Below are positions 17,682 through 25,824 of a DNA stretch of 52,534 nucleotides, piece after piece. The translations under genes and the position numbers were made by a program. The notes under the pieces were generated by a model. The model was given only the letters and a program-made list of their open reading frames with translations, searched no databases and was not told the origin of the DNA. How positions within the stretch are numbered: the stretch's first letter is position 1; the number at the start of each line of letters is the position of its first letter. This DNA is from Vallicoccus soli (lineage in GTDB: Bacteria > Actinomycetota > Actinomycetes > Motilibacterales > Motilibacteraceae): contig NZ_QZEZ01000014.1 of the NCBI RefSeq assembly GCF_003594885.1, forward strand, positions 1-52,534. Reading direction: 5' to 3'.

Positions 17682-18416
17682 CTAGCCCTTCGCGTGGCCC
17701 GACACGATGGCCTTCGCCGGCTTGGTCGCCGGACTCGCGTCGAGGGCGGCGAAGTCCGGGGCGGCGACCTGCATCAGACGACCCACCGCCGTGGTCACGT
17801 GCGAGCCGAGCTCGCGCTTCATCCGCTCGCTGATGCCCTCGAACGTCATGCCGACCATGGTGCAGTCGTCGCGGACGCCGCCGCTGACCTTGACCAGCTG
17901 GTCCCCGCGAGGGCGGACGTAGAACTCAATGATGAGGTCCTGGGCGTCCGTGGCGGCCTTCACCGTCACAGGGGCGCCGTCCCGGGTGGTCTTGGCCTCG
18001 ATGAGCAGGAGGCTCCTCTGCACGATCAGCGCCTGCACTGCACCGGCGCGGCTGGTCTTGCCCAGCGTGCCCCACAGCAGTGCGGACACCTCGCTGATCG
18101 CCTTGTCCCGCTCCTCGAGCTCGGGGTGGTCCTTCGGGTGCTTCTTGAGCAGCGTCCGCTCCTCGTCGGAGAGCTCGTACTTCTCCCGGAAGCCAGGAAG
18201 CACCTTGTCGAGGACCTGCTGCTTGGTGAGCCCCGCCTGGAAAAGCGTCGTCTTCTTGTCGAGCACGTCCTGTGCCGACGACCGGACGGGGTTGCGCAGG
18301 AACACGTCGCGCAGTGACAGCGCGAGTGTGTTCTGCTCGAGGGTCCTGGTGTCCTCGTCCCAGTAGCCCTGCACGGCGAGGGCCTCGAGAGCCAGGTCGT
18401 TGTCGCGCCAGCTCAT
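17682..18416 (-). CDS. unrecognised cytoplasmic protein of the DGQHR cluster
   Basis: A 244-aa protein without membrane segments. Helical N-terminus (MSWRDNDLALEALAVQGYWD), basic middle (YELSDEERTLLKKHPKDHPE), then strand-rich parts (ALIVQRSLLLIEAKTTRDG, DLIIEFYVRPRGDQLVKVSG) and a short helical end. LLLIEAKT has the E-x-K look of a nuclease strand, but no paired Asp is obvious, so I do not call it. Start ATG 18416 was chosen; a TTG at 18479 would add 21 residues. It sits between the 534-aa gene and the DUF6192-like gene on the same strand. Confidence 0.6.
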   Translation of the reverse strand: MSWRDNDLALEALAVQGYWDEDTRTLEQNTLALSLRDVFLRNPVRSSAQDVLDKKTTLFQAGLTKQQVLDKVLPGFREKYELSDEERTLLKKHPKDHPELEERDKAISEVSALLWGTLGKTSRAGAVQALIVQRSLLLIEAKTTRDGAPVTVKAATDAQDLIIEFYVRPRGDQLVKVSGGVRDDCTMVGMTFEGISERMKRELGSHVTTAVGRLMQVAAPDFAALDASPATKPAKAIVSGHAKG

Positions 18417-18521
18417 GGCTGATCCAATCCCTCGTGCGGGTCGGCTCCCCAGTGGAGCGTTGCCGGTCAGAGGAGGCAAAGACTAGCAGCCGAGTGCGCG
18501 TCCAGCGCGGCTTCCGACGGT

Positions 18522-20126
18522 TCAGTTGGTCTTCGGGCTCGGCAGGTGCCGGCCGAGGTAGCCGACGTAGACCATGCCGGTGCCCCGAGTGTCGTCGTGG
18601 AAGTGGAGCCGAGGCGCGGGGTCCCTGTTGTCGACCTTGTAGTGGGCCCACATCGTCACCCTGCCCTCAGGGGCGACGTCGGTCGGGACGGGGAAGGTGC
18701 GCGCCTCGCGCATGGTGGGGTTGGTCCGCACGGTGTCGTGCTCGGTCATGCCCAGCGCGTTCGCCGAGACGACGCGGGCGCCGGTCGGGCAGTCGCGGCA
18801 CCACTGCTCGAAGTTGCCTTCGAACTCCCCCTTGACCCGGGCCTCGGCGTAGGACTGCAGGGCGAGCAGGGCATCCCATGCCTTCGCCGCCCAGGTCAGG
18901 GACCGGGTGTGGTCGTCGAGGTCGCGGCTGGCGGCGGTTCTGGGTCCGAGCTCGAGGAGGGGGAGGTGCGCCTCGGCCGCGTCGAGGAGCTCGTCGAAGG
19001 ACCCCGGTACCGCAGGGACAGGTGGCGCTGTCAGCTCCCAGGGGCGCACGTCTGCCTTGAGCAGCTCCTTCTCGAGGAACTGGACGCGGCTCAGCGTCGC
19101 AGAGAGCTCTGCGGCCTGGGTAGCTGCCTCCAGGACGGCGCCGTCTCGGTCGTGCTCGGCCTGCGCACGGGCTGCGCGCTCGTCGGCGAGGCTGCGCTCG
19201 GCCTCCTCCACGAGCTCGACGAGCTCGTGCTCGACCTGGGCGGCCGTGGCGAGCCGTGCCTGGGCGCCCTCGTCGGGAGCCGACTCGCGACGGGTGACGC
19301 GCTCGGCGGAGCGGAACCCCGGCAGGTCGGCGACGTGGTCGCGCAGCAGCACGGGCAGCGGCTTGGCGAGCGCGTCGCTGCGGAAGGAGCCGGCGACGAC
19401 GCGCATCGCCCGGTGCGCGTCCGCCTGCAGCGTCTCGGGAGAGAGCGCCCGGTGGCGGCGCGGGTCGTCGTCGGGCTCGCCCAGACCGGGCCAGTAGGTG
19501 CGCCAGGCGCCGCGGCGCAGGCGGTAGCCCGGGCCGACGTTGGCGTTGAAGGCGGCGGCGGCCGGCGCCACGAGGTGAACCACGAGCGCCACCCCGGCGA
19601 CTGCGGCGGCGAGCCGGTCCACGACACCGGGCGTGTCGTGCGCCACGACGACCGGCACGTCGCGCTCGGGGGCGCGCAGGAAGCTCAGGACCACCGCTGC
19701 GTCCTCGACACGGCTCACCAGGACCGGAGCCGCGCGCAGGGGGAAGCCGGCCGGGCTGGACGTCGCAGGCCCCAGGAGGGCGCCCACCAGCCTCGGCGCG
19801 AACGGGACCGGCGGCGGTCCGTCACCGGTGCGCTCAAGGTCGAGGACCACGTGCCAGGGGCCGGTGTCCTGCCGGACGGCGGTGAGGGTGGTCCGCCAGG
19901 TCTCCTGGGGGCGGGGCTCCTGTAGCGCCAGGCGGAGCGCCTCGAGGCCGTCGGCGGCGACGCTGGCCCGGTAGACCTGCTGGCCTCCGGGCAGGACCCG
20001 CGCCCCGGAGGTCGGGACGCCGGTAGGGAGGTCCTTGCTGTCGAGCCAGGCCGCGAAGGCCTCCTCGAGGTGCTCCTGCCCGTCGGCGTGGGCCGACTCG
20101 TACACGGAGCGGTAAATCAGCGCCAT
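18522..20126 (-). CDS. unrecognised 534-aa coiled-coil protein of the DGQHR cluster
   Basis: ATG 20126 has an AGAGGAGG site 5 bases upstream. Parts: an N-terminal alpha/beta domain (residues 1-200, with VPVVVAHDTPGVVDRLAAAV); GYRLRRGAWRTYWPGLGEPD followed by HRALS near residue 230; a coiled coil at about residues 295-365 (HELVELVEEAERSLADERAA); and a beta-rich C-terminus (RVTMWAHYKVDN, RLHFHDDTRGTGMVYVGYLG, RHLPSPKTN). The GAWRTYWP and VGYLGRHLP texts look conserved, but I cannot name the family. It is separated from the DGQHR gene by a strong hairpin. Confidence 0.65.
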   Translation of the reverse strand: MALIYRSVYESAHADGQEHLEEAFAAWLDSKDLPTGVPTSGARVLPGGQQVYRASVAADGLEALRLALQEPRPQETWRTTLTAVRQDTGPWHVVLDLERTGDGPPPVPFAPRLVGALLGPATSSPAGFPLRAAPVLVSRVEDAAVVLSFLRAPERDVPVVVAHDTPGVVDRLAAAVAGVALVVHLVAPAAAAFNANVGPGYRLRRGAWRTYWPGLGEPDDDPRRHRALSPETLQADAHRAMRVVAGSFRSDALAKPLPVLLRDHVADLPGFRSAERVTRRESAPDEGAQARLATAAQVEHELVELVEEAERSLADERAARAQAEHDRDGAVLEAATQAAELSATLSRVQFLEKELLKADVRPWELTAPPVPAVPGSFDELLDAAEAHLPLLELGPRTAASRDLDDHTRSLTWAAKAWDALLALQSYAEARVKGEFEGNFEQWCRDCPTGARVVSANALGMTEHDTVRTNPTMREARTFPVPTDVAPEGRVTMWAHYKVDNRDPAPRLHFHDDTRGTGMVYVGYLGRHLPSPKTN

Positions 20127-20167
20127 GGTTCCTCCTCTGTTGGCGGGTGGTGGGCAGCGCCCGAAGG

Positions 20168-20208
20168 CCTCGGGTCGGAGTGCGCTGGCGTCGCCCTCCG
20201 ACCCGAGG
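20168..20208. terminator. 13-bp stem hairpin between DGQHR and 534-aa genes
   Basis: CCTCGGGTCGGAG (20168-20180) and CTCCGACCCGAGG (20196-20208) are perfect arms with a 15-base loop. It starts 4 bases past the DGQHR stop and lies upstream of the next gene's ribosome-binding site. It is a terminator or attenuator that would lower expression of the downstream genes. Confidence 0.75.
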
Positions 20209-20212
20209 CGTG

Positions 20213-21496
20213 TCAGGCCGGCACGCCGTTCCAGGCCCAGTCCGTGATCACCTCGGTGAGGTGCTTGATGTTCTGCGACCGCGCCTGGGGCCCGTAGGCG
20301 CCGCGGGTGAAGTCCGGGACGCCGCCGCGGTTGGGGTCGAAGTCCTGAGCGGTCAGCCACACCGACGTCGGCGCGACGGGCGCCTCCATGTGCGGGGCGA
20401 GCTGGCCGAAGAACTCGGCGACCTGCTCCGGGGTCCAGGTCTCGTCCTCGTCGTCGCTGGCGAGCACGAGGTTGTGGAAGACGCCGGCGAGGACCCGGAG
20501 CATGGTCAGGGAGCCGGTCAGGCTGCGCGTGCGCAGCGTCGGCGGGGTGAGCGTGCCGTCGGCGACCGCCGCGAGGTCCGGGAAGCCGTCGACCAGGCTG
20601 TCCAGGAAGGCCATCGCGTTCTCCACCGTCGACTCGTCGTCGAGCTCGGCCTCCCGCTTCTTGGTGATCCGGCCCATGACGCCGACGTTCACCGAGCGGA
20701 CGATCTCGATGACGTGCTTGGCGCCGAGCAGGTTCTGGTTGCCGCCGGTGATGCGGTCCTGCTCGACGTCGACGCGGCCCTGCAGCAGCTTGTGCTTGGC
20801 GACCGGGTCGAAGGTGCGGTTGATCAGCTTGCGGTTGTCGAAGCGGACCTTGACGGCCTGGCGGATGCCGAGGGCGTTGTCGGCGACGTCGAAGAACATC
20901 TGCTCGTAGGCGTCCGGCGAGCCCTCCTCGTACACGTACACACCGAGGTGCTCAGTGGCGAAGCGCTCCTTGTCGGCGGCCAGCTCCGCGAGCTTCTCGT
21001 CGAGCTCGCTGGTGTCGGCGCCGCGCCCCTTGGCCCGCGCGAGCTGCTCGAGCAGCTCGTCCTCCTCCCGGCTGATGGCCGCGGTGGCGTCGTGCAGGCC
21101 GAGGACGCGGTGCTGACCATCGACGATCTTCAGCACGGCCCCGTGCGGCACCTCGAGAATCCCCACCTCGATGCCGCCGGGCAGCTCCAGCTGCTTGGTG
21201 AACGTGCACTTGCCGTTGTCGCGCACGAGCAGCGGCGGCGCGACCCACTCGGGGTGCCGGCGCACGTACTTGCCGAAGTCCGTGGCGTGCTTGGCGTCGA
21301 CCTTGCGGTTGCCCGGGGTGGGGTGCTGCGGGTCGGGCACGGGCAGCACCCGGCTGACGTCCTCCAGGGGCAGCTGGACGGCGTACACGGTGCGGGCGCC
21401 CTGCTTGAGACGGACGGCAACGAAGCTGTCGCTGCGCCGGACGCCGGTGACGGTGGAGGTGTTGAGCGCGTTGAGGGAGGCGGTGAGGGACGACAC
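20213..21496 (-). CDS. DGQHR-domain (DndB-like) protein
   Basis: A 427-aa protein with the hallmark VLKIVDGQHRVLGL at about residues 122-135, preceded by FVAVRLKQGARTVYAVQLPL and KHATDFGKYVRRHPEWVAPP and followed by a helix and YEQMFFDVADNALGIRQAVK and VRFDNRKLINRTFD. DGQHR proteins include DndB, the regulator of DNA phosphorothioation, and partners in other DNA-modification systems. Here there are no dndC/D/E genes, so the substrate is unknown. GTG 21496 follows AGGAAG by 8 bases. The gene is divergent from the methyltransferase fusion, with a 186-bp shared promoter region. Confidence 0.8.
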   Translation of the reverse strand: MSSLTASLNALNTSTVTGVRRSDSFVAVRLKQGARTVYAVQLPLEDVSRVLPVPDPQHPTPGNRKVDAKHATDFGKYVRRHPEWVAPPLLVRDNGKCTFTKQLELPGGIEVGILEVPHGAVLKIVDGQHRVLGLHDATAAISREEDELLEQLARAKGRGADTSELDEKLAELAADKERFATEHLGVYVYEEGSPDAYEQMFFDVADNALGIRQAVKVRFDNRKLINRTFDPVAKHKLLQGRVDVEQDRITGGNQNLLGAKHVIEIVRSVNVGVMGRITKKREAELDDESTVENAMAFLDSLVDGFPDLAAVADGTLTPPTLRTRSLTGSLTMLRVLAGVFHNLVLASDDEDETWTPEQVAEFFGQLAPHMEAPVAPTSVWLTAQDFDPNRGGVPDFTRGAYGPQARSQNIKHLTEVITDWAWNGVPA

Positions 21497-21682
21497 GATG
21501 GGCTTCCTAACTGTTGTAGGACCGGTACAGCAGGTTGCTGACCTGGAGTAAAAGTTAGCAGCCAGCCAGCTTCCGTGTCAAGAGTTGCAGCCGACCTCAA
21601 TATTTTGTCGAGCCCCTCGACCTGACGTCGCGCCCGGCGTGGCGCCGCCGCACTGTTCAATCGCAGCTGTAGCGTCGCCGAG
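21497..21682. promoter_or_regulatory. divergent promoter region between DGQHR gene and methyltransferase
   Basis: 186 bp, clearly less GC-rich than the genes. It includes an inverted repeat CAGGT-tgctg-ACCTG near 21530-21545 and AT-rich stretches at about 21548-21556 and 21598-21606 that could hold -10 elements for the two directions. It is a natural operator site for the ArsR-like domain of the adjoining methyltransferase. Confidence 0.5.
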
Positions 21683-23266
21683 GTGCACCTCCCTTCGCCC
21701 GACCTCGACGGTCTGCCTGACGGTCTTGCGCCGCTGGCGCCGCTGGGGGAGGCGCTCGCCGACGGCACCCGCCGACGTGTGCTGACGATCCTGGTGAGGG
21801 ACGGCAGGGCCTACCCGTCGGTCATGGCCCGCGAGCTCGGGGTGTCGCGCACGGCTCTGTCTCATCACCTGAACGAGCTGCGCAGCAACGGCCTGGTCGT
21901 GAGCACCCGCGAGGGCAGGCGGCAGCGACAGGAACTGTCGTCGCTGGAGCTGCGCCGCGCCCTGCACGACCTCGTGTCCGTCGACGGGTCGACCGCCGGC
22001 CACGGGCAGCTTCAGGCCCAGGACCCCCTCACGAGGGCGGAGTCCCCGATCGGCTCGATCTCGCCGGCCGACGAGCCCCACGACCCACGCCCGGTCCTGC
22101 TCGTGCCCTCCCGGATCGCGAGCACCCACCCTCACCATGAGCCCCGGGCCCTGACCGCGGAGCAGCGGGCGGCGTTCCGACAGATCGCCCGGCTCTCCCG
22201 GTCGACGAAGGCTGCCGCGCTGGCCGGCACGGGTGCCCGGCCGCTGCACGAGGTGAACCAGCCTGCGCTCCGACCGGTGGACCTCATGCCCGAGACACCT
22301 CGACGAGGGCTGCAGGCGCTGTCCCTCTTCTCCGGTGGCGGCGGCCTCGACCTCGGCTTCCACCGGGCCGGGTTCGCGCACGTCGCCTCGTTCGAGCTCC
22401 TGCAGGACGCCGCTGCCACGCTGCAGAAGGCCCACCCCGACTGGCAGGTGTTCGGCGGCGCCGCAGGGGACGTCGGCGAGGTGGACTGGCGGTCATGGCG
22501 CGACCAGGTCGACGTGCTGCACGGCGGGCCGCCGTGCCAGCCGTTCTCGGTCGCTGGTCGCCAGCGCGGTCAGCTCGACCCGCGGGACGGCTGGCCGGCC
22601 TTTGTTCGCGCGGTGCGGGCGGTGCGGCCGCTGGCGTTCGTCGCCGAGAACGTCCCGGCGCTGACCTCCCGCAAGTTCGCCGCCTACGTCGAGCAGGTGA
22701 TCACCGGACCCCTCTCGCGGGACTACACGATCACCCGGATGCTGCTGCGCAGCGAGGACTTCGGCGTGCCGCAGACCCGGCGCCGCGTGGTGTGGGTCGG
22801 GTTCCGACGTCGCCGCCAGGCAGCTCGGTACACCCCTCCCTCGCCCACCCACGCCTGGACGCCGCCGGGCGAGCCTCCCTCCGGCCTGCCGCGCACCATG
22901 GGAGTGCGCGAGGCGCTCGGCCTGCCGGACATCGGGTTCGACTGCCTGTCCCCCACGATCCGCAGCACCCTCACCGGGCCTCGGCACACGACCTCGATCC
23001 TGAACAGCACCGCCGCTCAGCGGGTGTTCGAGCGCCTGCAGGTGTGGCCGAACGGTGTCGCCCCGGACCGGGAGCGAGCCAGGGCCTTCGTTGCGGCGAA
23101 CGGGCACTTCAGGCTCGCCGTGCCGGACGTGGCGCTGCTGCAGGGCTTCCCGGAGGACTGGCCGTTCCAGGGCGCCACGTACATGCAGCTCGGGCAGATC
23201 GGCAACGCCGTGCCGCCGCCCATGGCCTACGCCGTCGCCCAGTCGATGGCGGCCGCCCTGACCTGA
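21683..23266 (+). CDS. ArsR-like HTH fused to C5-cytosine DNA methyltransferase
   Basis: A 527-aa fusion. Residues 20-95 form a winged helix of ArsR type (LADGTRRRVLTILVRDGRAY, VMARELGVSRTALSHHLNEL, RSNGLVV). A linker follows, then a full m5C methyltransferase: motif I LSLFSGGGGLDLG (about 213-226), motif IV GGPPCQPFSVAG with the catalytic Cys (about 281-292), motif VI AENVP, motif VIII PQTRRRVVW, motif IX/X QLGQIGNAVPPP near the end. It would methylate cytosine and probably control its own promoter. GTG at 21683. It leads methyltransferase-nuclease-vsr. Confidence 0.88.
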   Translation: MHLPSPDLDGLPDGLAPLAPLGEALADGTRRRVLTILVRDGRAYPSVMARELGVSRTALSHHLNELRSNGLVVSTREGRRQRQELSSLELRRALHDLVSVDGSTAGHGQLQAQDPLTRAESPIGSISPADEPHDPRPVLLVPSRIASTHPHHEPRALTAEQRAAFRQIARLSRSTKAAALAGTGARPLHEVNQPALRPVDLMPETPRRGLQALSLFSGGGGLDLGFHRAGFAHVASFELLQDAAATLQKAHPDWQVFGGAAGDVGEVDWRSWRDQVDVLHGGPPCQPFSVAGRQRGQLDPRDGWPAFVRAVRAVRPLAFVAENVPALTSRKFAAYVEQVITGPLSRDYTITRMLLRSEDFGVPQTRRRVVWVGFRRRRQAARYTPPSPTHAWTPPGEPPSGLPRTMGVREALGLPDIGFDCLSPTIRSTLTGPRHTTSILNSTAAQRVFERLQVWPNGVAPDRERARAFVAANGHFRLAVPDVALLQGFPEDWPFQGATYMQLGQIGNAVPPPMAYAVAQSMAAALT

Positions 23267-23367
23267 CCTGATCGCACCAGCACAGCAGGTCAGGTCAGGG
23301 ACGAAACGGCGCGCCGTAACCCTCAGGGCGCACCGGCAGCCCGGCGTGTGCGAGAGGGTGCTCTGCC

Positions 23368-24120
23368 ATGGCGTTCAACCAGGACGACGCCCGGGAGCGG
23401 GCGATGGTCGACAAGCTCAACTTGGCCCAACGGGAGGGTCGAGCACGTGACGAGGCCGACGGGCACACCGATGTGCTCGTCGGCGGCGTCGAGCACCGTG
23501 TGCTCTTCGAGTGCAAGAGCGCACCGCAGGACGGTGACTTCGGCACCGGTCGCGACACCGGCATGCGCCAGCTGCAGCGCTGGTCGACCATGCACTTCGC
23601 CTTCGGCTGGTTCGCACCGCGCGACGACCGGCCGTACCGGCTCTGGTACGGCTCGCCCCGGATGATGCGGCCCTGGAACCAGGCCGAGCAGGAGTACCTG
23701 CGCCACGACCTGACGCTGCTGGAGGTGGTGCCCGGGGCCGTCGATGACGAGGTCGCGACCCGGGTGCTGGGCGACAAGGACGTGTACACCTACCAGGACA
23801 TGCGCACGCTGCTGAAGAACCAGTGGAACGCCGACGGCGCGAACGACCAACCGAACCTGTACCGCGAGCGGGCCGACGTACGCCGCGGACCCCGTGCAAC
23901 CGACCATCTGTACAGCCGGGAAGTCGCCGTCCAGGCGGTGCGGGACCGCGTCAGGTACCTCCTGGCTCGAGGAGGCACCGTCAACAACCGGAAGATCAGT
24001 GCGAGCTACGTGATGGGGCACTGCGTCGAGCTGCACCCGCCGCGCTTCGCCAACCAGCTGGAGCGGGCCCTGCGCGAGGAGCTGGAGCTCGAACCACCGC
24101 GGGTCAGCTCAGGGGGGTGA
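23368..24120 (+). CDS. PD-(D/E)XK restriction-endonuclease-like protein
   Basis: A 250-aa protein. After a helix (DDARERAMVDKLNLAQREGR) comes HTDVLVGGVEHRVLFECKSA, giving Asp35, Glu48 and Lys50 in the D-x12-E-x-K order of PD-(D/E)XK nucleases. Then MRQLQRWSTMHFAFGWFAPR, the strand and helix that usually follow the core. The C-terminal part is helical (VAVQAVRDRVRYLLARGGTV, SASYVMGHCVEL). It lies between the methyltransferase and vsr on the same strand, so the simplest reading is the cognate nuclease. No named subtype is recognised. Confidence 0.68.
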   Translation: MAFNQDDARERAMVDKLNLAQREGRARDEADGHTDVLVGGVEHRVLFECKSAPQDGDFGTGRDTGMRQLQRWSTMHFAFGWFAPRDDRPYRLWYGSPRMMRPWNQAEQEYLRHDLTLLEVVPGAVDDEVATRVLGDKDVYTYQDMRTLLKNQWNADGANDQPNLYRERADVRRGPRATDHLYSREVAVQAVRDRVRYLLARGGTVNNRKISASYVMGHCVELHPPRFANQLERALREELELEPPRVSSGG

Positions 24121-24192
24121 CGTCCGATCCCGCAGAAGAGCGCAAGGACCGGCGGCGCGGGCCCGCCGGTCCCACCAGCCAGCTCGGCCTCG

Positions 24193-24678
24193 GTGCAAGC
24201 ACGTTTCCGCCGCCAGAAGCGTCGTGACACCGCCCCGGAGCTGGCGCTGCGCCGCCTCCTGCACCGCCGCGGCCTGCGCTACCTCGTCGACGCGCGGCCA
24301 CTACCCGAGCTGCGCCGTCGCGCCGACCTGGTCTTTCCCGCTGCGAGGATCGCGGTCTTCGTGGACGGGTGCTTCTGGCACCGCTGCCCCGAGCACGGCA
24401 CCGAACCCCGACACAACGCCGAGTGGTGGAAGGACAAGCTGGCCCGCAACGTCACCCGCGACCGCGAGACCGACAGATCGCTCCTCGACGCGGGCTGGCT
24501 GCCACTCCGGTTCTGGGAGCACCAGCCAAGCGCGGACGCCGCCGACGTCGTCGCCGCCGCCTGGGCCGCTCGACGCCCTGGACGCTGTAGCGGGGGACAG
24601 CGCCGGAGCCAAGCCTCCAGCCGGGTCACCGTCTCGAAGACGGCGCCGGCTGTCGACGGGCCGGAGGCGCTGACCTAG
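24193..24678 (+). CDS. vsr: Vsr very-short-patch repair endonuclease
   Basis: A 161-aa protein with a complete Vsr core: RRQKRRDTAPELALRRLLHR, LRRRADLVFPAARIAVFVDG with the likely catalytic Asp45, CFWHRCPEH with the zinc/His site, EWWKDKLARNVTRDRETDRS and GWLPLRFWEHQ. Vsr nicks at T:G mismatches that arise when 5-methylcytosine deaminates, protecting methylated sites. It is third after the methyltransferase and nuclease. It is in the same reading frame as the nuclease with one TGA (24118) and 24 codons between. GTG 24193 is the only plausible start. The last 35 residues are extra. Confidence 0.88.
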   Translation: MQARFRRQKRRDTAPELALRRLLHRRGLRYLVDARPLPELRRRADLVFPAARIAVFVDGCFWHRCPEHGTEPRHNAEWWKDKLARNVTRDRETDRSLLDAGWLPLRFWEHQPSADAADVVAAAWAARRPGRCSGGQRRSQASSRVTVSKTAPAVDGPEALT

Positions 24679-24792
24679 GAGCCGCTGCACGAGCGGCAAG
24701 AGCGCCTCCGACGAGCACACAGTTCGGCTGCACGCCATGGCAGGACAGTCAAGCCAGATCGAGAAAGAGAAAGGGCATGCGTGACTTCAGCG

Positions 24793-25370
24793 TCAGTACC
24801 AGCCCGAGGGTGGGTCGTCAGGCGGGAGCTCAAGGGCAAATCCTCCGTCGCTGGTGGTGACGTCGTATGCGCGCATCCTGTCTGTGGAACGATTTAGCAG
24901 CGTCGCGAGGTCGGGCGCGACCGGCCCGATCTCGTCGGCCTCCCAGCGGACGATCCACACTCGGCCGCCGGGGTCGACACAATCCACTGCGAGCACCTCG
25001 GCTCCGTGAAGTCGCAGAAGCGGGAACCACGATCTGCGCCACATCCTGCCGTCGTCACCCTCGTCCTGCGCCACCCTGCGGAGGCTCTGGCCCTGCTTGA
25101 GCGAGGCAGCCAAGCCCGGGAACTCCGCCTCCGGCACTAGCCGGGGGGGGGACGCGAGGTTTGTCGTACCAGCGCTGTCGGTCCACGCCGTCGGCGAGGC
25201 GGTACAGCTCAACGACGTCGGGGTGCAGCGCCAGTCCGAACTGCTTCTCGGCCTGCCTCAGGTCGCGTTCAGTGGCCGGAGGGCGCAGGTAGTCAGGCAC
25301 CCGGGAGCCAATCTTCCGGTGCAGGTCCACGAGGCGGCGGAAGGCGGCGGCGACGTCGGTGCCCGTCAGG
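24793..25370 (-). pseudogene. SMI1/KNR4 (SUKH)-like gene frameshifted at a G9 run
   Basis: The first part encodes DVAAAFRRLVDLHRKIGSRV, PDYLRPPATERDLRQAEKQF, GLALHPDVVELYRLADGVD and RWYDKP, the SUKH N-terminal pattern. The second part, in another frame, encodes PEAEFPGLAASLKQGQSLRR through WFPLLRLHGAEVLAVDCVDP to FALELPPDDPPSGWY, the SUKH C-terminal pattern. The switch is at nine consecutive G (25143-25151). Adding or removing one base would restore a protein near 190 aa. No clean start codon is visible at the 5' end. SUKH proteins often serve as immunity proteins. Confidence 0.6.
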
Positions 25371-25379
25371 GACGGCCAC

Positions 25380-25824
25380 GGTGAAGTGGCAGCGGCACTG
25401 GTCGTGGTGGGCCCGACCGAGCGACTCCGGGAGCGGGTGAACGACACGGTCGTGGCCCTGCGTCGCACGGCCGACGACGTCGTCGACAAGCTCCGAGCCG
25501 CGGGCACGCTCGCGTAGCACCAGGGACAGCCGCCCGGGCACCGCCGAGGACCGCACCTCGTGACTCCGGCGACTCCTCGATGCAGGACCTCGCTGCAGAT
25601 CGCCCGAGTCCGCACGCAGCAGCGCTCCCCCCTCGGACCTGCGGGAGCGCGGCCACCGAGCAGGGCGAATCCCCTGTGAGAGGCACCGGAACACCTGCCC
25701 GCACTCACCGTCGGATAGTTTGCTCGAGGGGGTTGACGGCTATCCCGCAGCGTGTCACCATAGTTGAACAGGCAGGGTCGCACGGGTAAGTGCGAGCCTG
25801 AGATCCAACTATCGCGGAGGCCGC
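25380..25824. other. gene-free stretch
   Basis: No supported gene. Minus-strand frames here continue upstream of the SUKH-like piece without a start signal, and their text looks like frame shadow. Positions 25719-25790 are less GC-rich and could hold the promoter of the gene at 25825. Confidence 0.4.

Noticed and set aside
17682-18416. Nuclease call for the 244-aa protein from its IEAKT strand
   Set aside because: A lone E-x-K without a paired Asp at the right spacing is not enough for PD-(D/E)XK.
16879-24678. Canonical Dnd, BREX, DISARM or 7-deazaguanine system
   Set aside because: Only the DGQHR protein is reminiscent. I see no cysteine desulfurase, DndC/D/E, PglX/PglZ, DrmA/B or TGT-like DpdA gene.
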